This document shows positions 16,926-24,776 of a stretch of 45,574 nucleotides of DNA, piece by piece. The notes below the pieces were generated by a model. The model made no database searches and was not told the DNA's origin. It saw only the letters and a list, made by a program, of their open reading frames with translations. Source of the DNA: Candidatus Sulfopaludibacter sp. GTDB lineage: Bacteria; Acidobacteriota; Terriglobia; Bryobacterales; Bryobacteraceae. The stretch lies in the NCBI GenBank assembly GCA_031292755.1, contig JARLGM010000038.1, positions 1-45,574 on the forward strand. Direction: 5' to 3'. The translations under genes and the position numbers were made by a program. Every line of letters begins with the position of its first letter. Position 1 is the first letter of the stretch.

Positions 16926-17039
16926 CTAGCGCACGAACGGGCAAGGATGGCAGGTCGGGGCCGGGTTGTCACGCTGAATGGTGCGGGCAGTCGCCAGGAA
17001 AGATACCGCAATCAACGCGAATAGCACTAGCTTTTTCAT
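16926..17039 (-). CDS. 37-residue exported peptide with a CxxC
   Basis: A very short gene encoding MKKLVLFALIAVSFLATA, an almost ideal signal peptide, then a mature part of under 20 residues ending in PTCHPCPFVR. The two cysteines (C30, C33) could form a disulfide or bind metal. AAAGGA lies 12-17 bases before the ATG, a slightly long spacing. It sits 72 bases upstream of the membrane protein gene on the same strand. The signal peptide followed by a short conserved-looking cysteine tail suggests a real gene, but the mature peptide has no known family here, and chance cannot be excluded at this length. Confidence 0.5.
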   Translation of the reverse strand: MKKLVLFALIAVSFLATARTIQRDNPAPTCHPCPFVR

Positions 17040-17074
17040 GGATTCTTAAGTTCCTTTCTTCTACTAACGTACGG

Positions 17075-17106
17075 CAGTCAACTGGGTACTATACTAGCCG
17101 TGACTG
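17075..17106. repeat. inverted repeat in the peptide gene upstream region
   Basis: CAGTCA (17075-17080) and TGACTG (17101-17106) are separated by 20 bases containing TACTATACTA, upstream of the leftward peptide gene. CGTACGG and GTACGG occur just outside each arm. It may be a regulator site. Confidence 0.35.
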
Positions 17107-17275
17107 TACGGTAGTAGGGGGTTTTACCTAAAAATATTCCGAAATTGGAACGTCGTAGAACCGAAGTGCTAGTTATATCGGGTCGGTGCGTGAACTCACC
17201 ATCCGCAATGCGACGCGCGGAATCTCCCTGAAATTTACAGGTCAAGTGCTAAGATACAGGAGGGGAGCGGGTTCA

Positions 17276-17297
17276 GTAGTACCAACGGGGTAGTACC
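17276..17297. repeat. direct repeat GTAGTACC, 14-base period
   Basis: GTAGTACC occurs at 17276-17283 and 17290-17297, upstream of the gene at 17372; the second copy sits in a small palindrome GGGTA-G-TACCC. Spacing of 14 bases puts the copies on different helix faces. Possible operator half-sites. Confidence 0.35.
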
Positions 17298-17371
17298 CGA
17301 GGCAAACCCGGTCATGAAGATTGGGCGACTTCACTACGAAATCGCAGTTGTGGCGTAGTCCGGGGGCGGAA

Positions 17372-17755
17372 GTGTGGCGCAGTACGCTGCTCCAGATCCC
17401 AACCCTGTTCGGACGATTGGTTTACCTCGCATCCTTGCGCGATCCCGCTACCGGTCATTATTATCATCCGGTTCTGGCTCAGAGCCTTGGGGCCGAAGAT
17501 GCCGACCGCAGCCTCTGCAGCAGCCATCATCAGGTCTTCCAGCAGTGGCTGGGATTCAGCCTGGAGGAGCAAAAAAGCGATCTGGATGAGTACTTAAGCT
17601 TCGGCTCGGCGCCCCGCTATGCCCTCCCCTACCGCAAACTCGTCCCCGCCACTGCACGCGAGGTGGAACGCCAACTCTACCTGACCGATCTGGAAACGCT
17701 GCTGGAACTGCTTAAGTTTGAGCGGGGCGGCGTTTTCGCCATTCCAGAAGCATAG
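17372..17755 (+). CDS. conserved 127-residue protein of unknown function
   Basis: A cytoplasmic protein without signal peptide or membrane segment. The conserved-looking part is WRSTLLQIPTLFGRLVYLAS, then GHYYHPVLAQSLG and HQVFQQWLGFSLEEQKSDL; the C-terminal part is helical (LTDLETLLELLKFERGG). I do not know a function; closely similar small proteins recur in Acidobacteria genomes, often near regulators. Start chosen: GTG at 17372, preceded by GGCGGAA; a TTG at 17321 would add 17 residues. Its last 44 bases overlap the 3' end of the opposing XRE/S24 regulator gene, so the two mRNAs are complementary at their ends. Confidence 0.6.
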   Translation: MWRSTLLQIPTLFGRLVYLASLRDPATGHYYHPVLAQSLGAEDADRSLCSSHHQVFQQWLGFSLEEQKSDLDEYLSFGSAPRYALPYRKLVPATAREVERQLYLTDLETLLELLKFERGGVFAIPEA

Positions 17756-18488
17756 CCACCCCGGTTACCTGTCCTACCACCTCGATCTCTGCCGGATGTC
17801 GATACACAGAAGGCTTTTCGTGAGACGCCGGGTGGGGTTGCAATACCAGAGACTCACTCGTCACGCTGCACCAGCTACAAATATACCCGCCGCGATGCTC
17901 CAGGAAATAAATGGGCCGGTCGAATTCGTTGGTCCATCCATTATTAACGACTTTGCGTTTGGATTCATCGATGAGAACCAGCGATCCCGGCTGCAAAATA
18001 GGATACATCGACCAGTCTTCCAAGCCGATGAACCCGTAGCGGTACTGCTTGACATCCAAGCCGCTCAAGAAATCCAGCGGCATTTTGCCCCAGCGGCGGA
18101 TCAGTTGACTAAGAAATGTCGTCCGATCGAGATTGATCTCGCTTTCGAGCACTTGGGGGGCGCTGACCTGGCGGCTCGGAGTCAGCCGAATTTCGTGGGT
18201 GGCGCCCAATTGCACGTGGGCGACATCCCCCGGGGCATCGTGGAGAGGAACACCGTACCACAGCAGGACCTCGTCAAAACTCAGCCGGTAGATGACGCAC
18301 AGAGTATAGAGCCTGTATATTGTGGGCAGCGTGCCTTTGTTTTCAATGTCCGCCAGGCGGCTAAGGGCAATGGCGAATTCGTCGCTCCCGCGCCGCGCGG
18401 CCACTTCCTGGCTGGCCTGTTCCACATCGCGAAAGGTTAACTTCAACCGTTCGCGCGCGCGCTTCAATTTCTCGCCGGCACGCTCCAT
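17712..18488 (-). CDS. XRE-type regulator with a degenerate S24-like domain
   Basis: A 258-residue transcription regulator. Residues 1-80 form an XRE-type helix-turn-helix (GEKLKRARERLKLTFRDVEQ, SRLADIENKGTLPTIYRLY). Residues about 150-220 resemble the S24/LexA-type domain of phage repressors, with LEDWSMYPILQPGSLVLIDE, in which S160 matches the catalytic serine. The lysine that completes the Ser-Lys dyad is expected near Y202, but the sequence reads GGYICSWCSV there (Ser205 in its place), so self-cleavage is unlikely and the domain probably only senses or dimerises. The ATG at 18488 has GAGG 8 bases upstream. Divergent from ubiX and convergent with the gene at 17372, whose end it overlaps by 44 bases. 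Targets are not known. Confidence 0.8.
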   Translation of the reverse strand: MERAGEKLKRARERLKLTFRDVEQASQEVAARRGSDEFAIALSRLADIENKGTLPTIYRLYTLCVIYRLSFDEVLLWYGVPLHDAPGDVAHVQLGATHEIRLTPSRQVSAPQVLESEINLDRTTFLSQLIRRWGKMPLDFLSGLDVKQYRYGFIGLEDWSMYPILQPGSLVLIDESKRKVVNNGWTNEFDRPIYFLEHRGGYICSWCSVTSESLVLQPHPASHEKPSVYRHPAEIEVVGQVTGVAMLLEWRKRRPAQT

Positions 18489-18491
18489 GAT

Positions 18492-18656
18492 ATGATCCTC
18501 GCTGTAGCGACCTCAGGAGCGTGTCCCAATCATCCTGAAGGTCCCTTACCGGTCCCACGCATTGTATCTCGCGGCACCCTGGAGCGGCAAGAGTTTTTGA
18601 TGGTTTCCGTTCTGAATTCGGAACAAGCGCGAGAATTGACGGAGTCACTCAGTTGA
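18492..18656 (+). CDS. possible 54-codon upstream frame coupled to ubiX
   Basis: An open frame of 54 codons starts at the ATG at 18492 and ends with TGA at 18654-18656, overlapping the TTG start of ubiX as TTGA. Translation would therefore stop exactly at the ubiX start. There is no recognised family, the start lacks a good ribosome binding site and codon use does not clearly look coding, so it may be chance. An internal ATG at 18600 gives a shorter 18-codon version. Confidence 0.2.
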   Translation: MILAVATSGACPNHPEGPLPVPRIVSRGTLERQEFLMVSVLNSEQARELTESLS

Positions 18657-19219
18657 AAATTATCATTGGCATCTCGGGCGCGAGCGGATCGATTTACGGG
18701 CTGCGCCTGTTAGAGCGCCTGCGAAATCGCAAAGACGTAGAGATCCACCTCATTCTTACCCGATCGGGAGAGAAAACTCTTTTCATAGAGACCGGAAAAA
18801 CGGCAACCGATCTCAAACCCCTGGCCGATTGTTATTACCCGGTGGAGGACATCGGCTGCCGCTTAGCCAGCGGGTCCTATCCCACCGACGCCATGGTGAT
18901 CGCCCCCTGCTCCATTCACACGATGTCCGCCATCGCCGGCGGCATCAGTTCCAACCTGATGGTGCGGGCGGCGGACGTGGTGCTAAAAGAGAGGCGAAAG
19001 CTGATCCTCATGGTCCGCGAAAGTCCATTTCATCTGGGACATTTGAGAAATATGACCGCATTAGCCGAAATGGGCGCCATCATTGCGCCGCCAATTCCCG
19101 GCTTTTATCACAATCCCACCACGGTTATGGATCTGGTGGATCACAGCGTCGAACGCGTCCTGGACCTGCTCGGACTGCCCGACCCGCAAGCACGCCGCTG
19201 GGAGGGAAAGTCCCGGTGA
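18653..19219 (+). CDS. ubiX: UbiX flavin prenyltransferase
   Basis: A 188-residue flavoprotein that prenylates FMN with dimethylallyl phosphate, making the cofactor for UbiD-type decarboxylases. The N-terminal signature GISGASGSIYG and the central APCSIHTMSAIAGGISSNLM with LMVRESPFHLGHLRNM are typical. The start is TTG at 18653, with GGAG 8 bases upstream. The TGA stop overlaps the GTG of pheA (GTGA), so the two are co-translated. No UbiD partner is visible in the window; UbiX commonly also serves other decarboxylases. Coupling to prephenate dehydratase is plausible as aromatic metabolism. Confidence 0.92.
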   Translation: MKIIIGISGASGSIYGLRLLERLRNRKDVEIHLILTRSGEKTLFIETGKTATDLKPLADCYYPVEDIGCRLASGSYPTDAMVIAPCSIHTMSAIAGGISSNLMVRAADVVLKERRKLILMVRESPFHLGHLRNMTALAEMGAIIAPPIPGFYHNPTTVMDLVDHSVERVLDLLGLPDPQARRWEGKSR

Positions 19220-20079
19220 GGCCGAAAAAACAACCGCCGCGCGCTATCGCATTCCAGGGGGAGAGGGGTGCATTCAGTGAGGAGGCGGCGCGAAAACTCG
19301 CCGGCCCGGATACGGAAGTTCTTCCCTGCTCCTGCTTTGAAGACATGTTTCGGAGTTTGAAGGAGGGCCGCGCAATTGGCGCCGCCGTCCCTATCGAAAA
19401 TACTCTGGCAGGGTCCGTTCACGAGAATTACGACCACCTCGTGGGCTTTGAACTGCCGATCGTGGGCGAGACCAGCGTGCGCATTGTCCACAATTTAATC
19501 GCACCGAAAGGCGTTCCATTTTCCAAAATTCGCCGTGTATTTTCTCACCCTGTCGCGCTGAATCAGTGTCTGGATTTTTTCGCCCGTAACCCGCAACTGG
19601 AAAAAATCCCTTTTTATGACACTGCGGGAAGCGTGAAGATGATTACACAAGAAGGACTTACGGACGCCGCCGGGATTGCTTCGGCGGTGGCGGCCGAAAT
19701 TTATGGCGCGCGCATTCTGCGAAAATCTATTGAAAGCGACCGGCAGAATTTCACGCGTTTCTTTTTATTACGCACTCCGCTATTTGCCAAACGCCGCCCG
19801 GTGCCCGACGGTCCCAACGTCCACTGGAAAACCTCCCTGGTGTTCACGACACGGAATGTGCCGGGCGCGCTGTTCCGCGCCCTCAGTGTATTCGCCCTGC
19901 GGGACCTCAGCCTGACCAAGATTGAATCGCGGCCGTTGCGCGGGAAACCTTGGGAGTACCTGTTCTATGTGGACTTTCTGGGCAGGGTAGGTACGCCCAA
20001 CGTACAAAATGCGCTGAATCACCTGAGCGAATTGGCCGATTTTCTACGGGTCCTGGGGTGCTATCCCAAAGCAGCCTAA
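19216..20079 (+). CDS. pheA: prephenate dehydratase
   Basis: A 287-residue monofunctional prephenate dehydratase, converting prephenate to phenylpyruvate in phenylalanine synthesis. N-terminal catalytic domain: IAFQGERGAFSEEAA, PIENTLAGSVHENYD, VFSHPVALNQC, and the active-site threonine motif NFTRFFLL. C-terminal ACT domain with KIESRPLRGKPWEYLFYVDF, which binds phenylalanine for feedback inhibition. The GTG at 19216 overlaps the ubiX stop and has GGGAGGGAAAG just upstream; a longer in-frame reading through ubiX from 18829 is not coding. No chorismate mutase domain is attached, so the mutase must be encoded elsewhere. The gene ends 19 bases before lon. Confidence 0.92.
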   Translation: MRPKKQPPRAIAFQGERGAFSEEAARKLAGPDTEVLPCSCFEDMFRSLKEGRAIGAAVPIENTLAGSVHENYDHLVGFELPIVGETSVRIVHNLIAPKGVPFSKIRRVFSHPVALNQCLDFFARNPQLEKIPFYDTAGSVKMITQEGLTDAAGIASAVAAEIYGARILRKSIESDRQNFTRFFLLRTPLFAKRRPVPDGPNVHWKTSLVFTTRNVPGALFRALSVFALRDLSLTKIESRPLRGKPWEYLFYVDFLGRVGTPNVQNALNHLSELADFLRVLGCYPKAA

Positions 20080-20098
20080 GTACACTGAGGGTAGAGCC

Positions 20099-22489
20099 AT
20101 GCCCACCGACGAAGAAGTTCCCGTACCGCCCGTTGTTCCAGACGCCCTGGAGCCCGCGCTCGAAGAGTTGCCCGTCCTGACGGTGCGCGACACCGTGATC
20201 TTCCCCGGCGCCCTGCTGCCCATCACCGTGGGCCGTCCGAGTTCCGTGGCGCTGGTGCAGTCCCTGGGCGAGAACCGCCACCTGGCGCTGGTCTCGCAAC
20301 TGGACCCGCGCCTGGATACGCCCGCAGCCGAGGACCTCTACAAGGTGGGCACTGTGTGCGTGATGCACAAGGCCATCCGCGTTCCGAAAGACAATCTGCT
20401 GCTGTTTTGCGAGGGCATCGACCGGATTCGCACGCGCGAATTCACCGCCACCGAACCATTTTTGCGCGCAACCGTGGAACGGATTGCGGAAATCGAGCCC
20501 GCCGTCACCAGCGAAGTGGAAGCGCTGCGGCAGAACGTAGTGACCCTGTTCCAGCAGATTGTCACCAATTCGCCGAATCTTTCCGACGACCTCGCGGCCA
20601 CCGCCAACCATATTCCCGAGCCCGGAAAGCTGGCCGACTTCGTGGCTGGGAATTTGCCCGCGCTCAGCCATACCGAACGCCAGGCATTGCTGGAGCAGAC
20701 CGATGCCGTGGCGCGCCTGAACGAGATTCACCGCCACCTCACGCGCGAACTGGAACTGCTGGAATTGCGCGGGCGGATTCAATCGCAGGTGCAGGGGCAG
20801 CTTTCCCAGAGCCAGCGCGAGTTTTACCTGCGCGAGCAGTTGAAGGCCATCCAGAAGGAACTGGGCGAGGGCGACGATACGCAGCGCGATATTGAGGAAC
20901 TGCGTGACAAACTGGAAGCCGCCGGCATGACGGAAGAAGTCAAGACCGAAGCCATGCGCGAATTGAACCGGCTGTCGCGCATGAATTCGGCGTCTCCGGA
21001 ATACGGCGTGGCCCGCAGCTATCTGGAATGGATGGCCAACCTGCCTTGGAGCGTTTCGTCGGGTTCCCAGGTGGACATCAAGCGGGCCGCCGAGATTCTG
21101 GACGAAGATCATTACGACCTGGAAAAGGTCAAGGACCGCATTCTGGATTATCTGGCGGTGCTGCAATTGCGTCCGGTGCTGAAGGGACCCATCCTCTGCT
21201 TTGTAGGCCCCCCTGGCGTGGGCAAGACGTCACTGGGCCGCTCCATCGCGCGCGCGCTCGACCGGAAATTCGCGCGCATCTCGATGGGCGGCATGCACGA
21301 TGAGGCGGAGATCCGCGGGCATCGCCGCACCTATATCGGAGCGCTGCCTGGCCAGGTGATTCAGGCGCTGCGCCGCGCCGGTGTCAACGATCCGGTCTTC
21401 ATGCTGGATGAAGTGGACAAACTGGGGCGCGACTTCCGCGGCGACCCCGCCTCGGCACTTCTGGAGGTGCTGGACCCGGAGCAGAACGCCACCTTCCGCG
21501 ACAATTACCTGGACGTGCCGTTCAACCTGTCCAAGGTCCTCTTCATCACCACGGCGAATGTGCTCGATCCCGTCCCGGACGCGCTGCGCGACCGCATGGA
21601 GATCATTTCCCTGGAGGGGTACACCGAGCAGGAGAAGGTGATGATTGCCTTCCGCTACCTGATTCCGCGACAGACCCGGGAAAACGGTCTCGCCCCTGAA
21701 ACCGATATTCACTTCAGCGAAGATGCCGTACGTTTCATCGTGCGCCGCTATACGCGCGAAGCCGGGGTGCGCGGTCTGGAACGCGGAATTGGATCGATCT
21801 GCCGCAAGCAGGCCCGGCGGATTGCCGAGGGAACGCGCGACGGGCTGATGGAGGTAACGCCGGAACTGGTGGAGAAAGATCTGGGCGCGCCGCGTTTTCG
21901 CACGGACACGGAACTGGCGGAGCGGACGCGGCGGGCCGGCGTGGCGGTGGGCCTGGCGTGGACCCCGGTGGGCGGCGATGTGCTGTTCATCGAAGCCGGC
22001 CGCATGCCGGGCGGCAGTAAAGGCCTGATCATGACCGGCCAACTGGGGCCGGTGATGCAGGAATCGGTGCAGGCCGCGCTCACCTGGGTGCGCGGCAATG
22101 CCGCGCGTTACGGAATCGACCCGGAGTTGTTCAAAACCAGTGACATTCACATTCACGTGCCGGCCGGCGCCATCCCCAAGGATGGACCTTCGGCAGGCAT
22201 CACCATGGCAGCCGCGCTTCTCTCCATGTTGACGGACCGCCTGGTGCGGCCCAACCTGGCGATGACCGGCGAGATCACGCTTACCGGCCAGGTGCTGCCG
22301 GTGGGCGGGATCAAGGAGAAGGTGCTGGCCGCCAAGCGGAGCGGTGTGCGCGAGGTGATTCTGCCGATCGAAAACGAAGTCAACGTGCGGGAAGATCTGA
22401 AGACCGAACAGATCGGCGAAATGAAAATCCAGTATGTGAAGTCCATGGAAGAAGTCGTGGACCTGGCGCTGGAGCCGCACACCGCGTGA
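20099..22489 (+). CDS. lon: ATP-dependent Lon protease
   Basis: A 796-residue cytoplasmic AAA+ protease that degrades misfolded and regulatory proteins. N-terminal LON substrate domain (ELPVLTVRDTVIFPGALLP), coiled-coil region, AAA+ module with Walker A GPPGVGKTS at 370-378 (Lys376) and Walker B FMLDEVDKLG, and C-terminal protease domain with the catalytic dyad Ser698 (PKDGPSAGIT) and Lys741 (GGIKEKVLAAKRSG). Length matches classical LonA. The ATG at 20099 has GAGGG 7 bases upstream. It follows pheA by 19 bases and may be partly co-transcribed, but it could have its own promoter. No heat-shock element was recognised. Confidence 0.95.
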   Translation: MPTDEEVPVPPVVPDALEPALEELPVLTVRDTVIFPGALLPITVGRPSSVALVQSLGENRHLALVSQLDPRLDTPAAEDLYKVGTVCVMHKAIRVPKDNLLLFCEGIDRIRTREFTATEPFLRATVERIAEIEPAVTSEVEALRQNVVTLFQQIVTNSPNLSDDLAATANHIPEPGKLADFVAGNLPALSHTERQALLEQTDAVARLNEIHRHLTRELELLELRGRIQSQVQGQLSQSQREFYLREQLKAIQKELGEGDDTQRDIEELRDKLEAAGMTEEVKTEAMRELNRLSRMNSASPEYGVARSYLEWMANLPWSVSSGSQVDIKRAAEILDEDHYDLEKVKDRILDYLAVLQLRPVLKGPILCFVGPPGVGKTSLGRSIARALDRKFARISMGGMHDEAEIRGHRRTYIGALPGQVIQALRRAGVNDPVFMLDEVDKLGRDFRGDPASALLEVLDPEQNATFRDNYLDVPFNLSKVLFITTANVLDPVPDALRDRMEIISLEGYTEQEKVMIAFRYLIPRQTRENGLAPETDIHFSEDAVRFIVRRYTREAGVRGLERGIGSICRKQARRIAEGTRDGLMEVTPELVEKDLGAPRFRTDTELAERTRRAGVAVGLAWTPVGGDVLFIEAGRMPGGSKGLIMTGQLGPVMQESVQAALTWVRGNAARYGIDPELFKTSDIHIHVPAGAIPKDGPSAGITMAAALLSMLTDRLVRPNLAMTGEITLTGQVLPVGGIKEKVLAAKRSGVREVILPIENEVNVREDLKTEQIGEMKIQYVKSMEEVVDLALEPHTA

Positions 22490-22495
22490 TATAGT
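22490..22495 (+). promoter_or_regulatory. -10-like hexamer TATAGT
   Basis: TATAGT overlaps the end of lon and ends 10 bases before the ATG at 22506, with no evident -35. It would give a transcript with almost no leader. Confidence 0.3.
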
Positions 22496-22505
22496 CGCTT
22501 CACGG

Positions 22506-24068
22506 ATGCGCTTCACGGCCAAAGTCAGCCTGCTGTTAGTTGCGGCGTGCGCCTGCGCTGCCGATGACGTCCGCTTGACACCCGAGGAGCGGCAGGGCGA
22601 AGTGGAGTGGCTGACTTCGCTCGGCTTGAAGGTGCCCGAGGGCGGTCCGCTCCTGGAAACGCCTTTCACGCCGCCGTTCACTGCGCGATCCTTTTTGACG
22701 CCTGAATCCTGGTGGCGCCTGCCTCAGCCCAAAGACGTGGCCGCCAATGCACTGCGCCAGGACGTCGCGCTGCTGCGCGTGGTAATGGAAAAGGCGTACG
22801 GCGGGTGGGCGAGCGCGCAAAAGCGCGGATGGGATTGGAATCGCTGGTTCGCGGAATGGGACCAGGAACTGGCCGGCAGGGGCACGGCGAAACTCGCTCT
22901 GGCCGACGCCCTGGCCCCGTTCGGCACGCTGCAAGGGGTCCAATTGGACAATCACTCCGGTCCGGTGGGATTGCCATTCTTTTCCAGCGGTTCACGCACT
23001 GCGGTGCTGGACGCGACGCCGCAAGGGGCGTGCACGCAGATGCGCACCGTGGAAGGCGCAATCTTCACTCTGGACCAGAGGGATCCGGCGCAGGCGCCGA
23101 AGAAGGCGCAGATCCTGCTGGACGTCAACGCTCCGGAACGCGAAGCCTATTATCTGGCCTATCCCGCCAAGCGCGGAATTGTGAATGGGGTGCAGTGCGC
23201 GGGGAAGTGGATCACCGCGTGGCCTACCTGGGCGCATTCCAAACGGCTGCTGATCGCGCATCTGGCCGGCACGGCTTCGGACACGCCTTCGTACCGCGCC
23301 ATCAGCAAAGATATGGGATACCTGCGGCTGCCTTCTTTCACCAAGGAGAACGGCGAACTGCTGCGCCAGTTGCTGGCCGCGCTCCCCGAATCCGCAGGTC
23401 ACGAGAAACTGCTGATCATCGACCTGCGCAGCAACGAAGGCGGCGACGCGCCGGTGGACGAACTGGCGCGCTGGATCGACCTCCCCTCGGCTCAACGGGT
23501 GATGCAGGGGCTGGGCGGCTACCGGCCGCAATCCTGCCTGTACACCGCCCTGCGCTGGGGCTACGAGCAGGTCACCCTCCGGGGGCTGAACCCGCGCCTC
23601 AGCGACAGTCTTCGCGACAGCCTGCAGAAGGAGTTGGACGGTCTGTTCGCTCCGCCGGTGGCAGGCTGTCCGGTCTCGGTTCGGGAGACCAAAACCGTGT
23701 GGGCCTACCGCGAGCACCACGTGACGACGCAGCCTCCAGCCGGCAAGCCCCGGCTACTGGTGCTGGTGGATAACGAGTGCGGCAGCGACTGCGAATTCAT
23801 GACCTACGTGCTGGCTGCCGAGAGCGGCAGCGTGATCGCGGGCGAAAACACGTTTGGCGTGGGTCAGTTCATCCAGCCGGGATATTTCATCCTGCCCAAT
23901 ACCCGCTTGCAGTTTCGCATTGCGCTGGGGATGAGCGATATCTATGGCGATGGGCGGAGCGTGGACGGTTACGGTCTGGATGTCGACATCGTGCTGCCGA
24001 GCGAAGAGGCGCAAGGCGGGCCGGCGATTTTGCGGCTGGCCGGGCGCCTGTTAGAGCAACTGCGGTAG
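22506..24068 (+). CDS. exported S41-type (tricorn-like) peptidase family protein
   Basis: A 520-residue exported protein. The N-terminus (MRFTAKVSLLLVAACACAADD) is a signal peptide; VAAC fits a lipobox, so it could be a lipoprotein. C-terminal half is S41-like: LLIIDLRSNEGGDAPVDELA, the nucleophile region VDNECGSDCEFMTYVL (Ser427) and GENTFGVGQFIQPG. In S41A enzymes a lysine is found 25 residues after the serine; here it is Val452. The NE-GSD pattern is closer to tricorn/CPAF-type S41B proteases, so activity with a different triad is possible, or the protein may be catalytically inert. Start at 22506 follows lon by 16 bases. Substrate unknown. The last 18 bases overlap the Sir2 gene on the other strand. 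Confidence 0.7.
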   Translation: MRFTAKVSLLLVAACACAADDVRLTPEERQGEVEWLTSLGLKVPEGGPLLETPFTPPFTARSFLTPESWWRLPQPKDVAANALRQDVALLRVVMEKAYGGWASAQKRGWDWNRWFAEWDQELAGRGTAKLALADALAPFGTLQGVQLDNHSGPVGLPFFSSGSRTAVLDATPQGACTQMRTVEGAIFTLDQRDPAQAPKKAQILLDVNAPEREAYYLAYPAKRGIVNGVQCAGKWITAWPTWAHSKRLLIAHLAGTASDTPSYRAISKDMGYLRLPSFTKENGELLRQLLAALPESAGHEKLLIIDLRSNEGGDAPVDELARWIDLPSAQRVMQGLGGYRPQSCLYTALRWGYEQVTLRGLNPRLSDSLRDSLQKELDGLFAPPVAGCPVSVRETKTVWAYREHHVTTQPPAGKPRLLVLVDNECGSDCEFMTYVLAAESGSVIAGENTFGVGQFIQPGYFILPNTRLQFRIALGMSDIYGDGRSVDGYGLDVDIVLPSEEAQGGPAILRLAGRLLEQLR

Positions 24069-24767
24069 GATCTCGCCGGCGGGCCCGTGCAGGGCACAAT
24101 CCACGATGCCGGAGACAGCGCTGGGCTCGGTGTTGATTTCGATCACTTTGGCGCCCGCGTGTTTGGCGAACGGCACCAGCCCGGCAGCGGGGTAGACCAC
24201 GGCCGAGGTGCCGATCACCAGAAATACGGCCGCGGAAGCAGCGGCATGCTCGGCCTCTTTCATCATGCCTTCGGGCAGCGACTCGCCGAACCAGACCACG
24301 CCGGGGCGGGCCAGTCCCCCGCAGGCGCAGTGCGGCGGCAGTTTGGGCAGAGGGGCGCGGCGGTCGGGCCAGTTGGCTCCGCAGGCGGTGCACCGCATGC
24401 GCCAGATATCGCCGTGCAGCTTGAGGATTTTGCCGCTGCCCGCCAGGTCGTGCAGGCCGTCGACATTTTGTGTGATCAGGGTGAAGTGAGCGATCTTGAT
24501 TTCCAGCTTTACGAGGGCGCGATGAGCCGGGTTGGGCTGGGCCTTCCTGATGAGCTCGCGCCGCCAGTTGTACCATTCCCAAACCAGCCGCGGATCGCGC
24601 GCGAATGCTTCGGGAGTGGCCAATTCCTCGGGCTTGAAATCCTTCCAAAGGCCATCGGCGCCACGGAAGGTGGGGATGCCGCTTTCGGCGGAAACGCCGG
24701 CGCCGGTCAGTACGGCGAGGGAGGTGGCTCCGGCCAGCCACTGGCGAGCTTGTTCCAGGTTTTCCAA
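24051..24767 (-). CDS. cobB: Sir2-type NAD-dependent protein deacylase
   Basis: A 238-residue class III sirtuin, removing acyl groups from lysines with NAD. NAD site GAGVSAESGIPTFRG (residues 22-36) and TQNVDGLH, catalytic His118 (KLHGD), zinc ligands C126, C129, C147 and C149. Residues Y66 and R69 (WEWYNWRR) match the YxxR of sirtuins that accept succinyl- and malonyl-lysine, as in E. coli CobB. The start is TTG at 24767, with GGAAG close by; there is no early ATG. It begins 9 bases after the kinase stop, so it is probably the third gene of a CsgG-kinase-Sir2 unit. Its end overlaps the S41-like gene. Confidence 0.88.
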   Translation of the reverse strand: MENLEQARQWLAGATSLAVLTGAGVSAESGIPTFRGADGLWKDFKPEELATPEAFARDPRLVWEWYNWRRELIRKAQPNPAHRALVKLEIKIAHFTLITQNVDGLHDLAGSGKILKLHGDIWRMRCTACGANWPDRRAPLPKLPPHCACGGLARPGVVWFGESLPEGMMKEAEHAAASAAVFLVIGTSAVVYPAAGLVPFAKHAGAKVIEINTEPSAVSGIVDCALHGPAGEILPQLL

Positions 24768-24776
24768 TCTTCCAGT

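Larger units (their letters stand above)
17040..17371. other. 332-base divergent regulatory gap
   Basis: This gap separates the leftward 37-residue peptide gene from the rightward gene at 17372. It holds an inverted repeat (17075-17106), a direct repeat of GTAGTACC (17276-17297) and AT-rich stretches (near 17131-17150). A 14-codon open frame (17314-17358) precedes the gene at 17372 but has no support. No RNA family or clear promoter was recognised. Confidence 0.5.

Noticed and set aside
18829..20079. A longer pheA reading that begins inside ubiX
   Set aside because: The first 129 codons overlap ubiX in another frame and have no PheA character; the GTG at 19216 has a Shine-Dalgarno and overlaps the ubiX stop.
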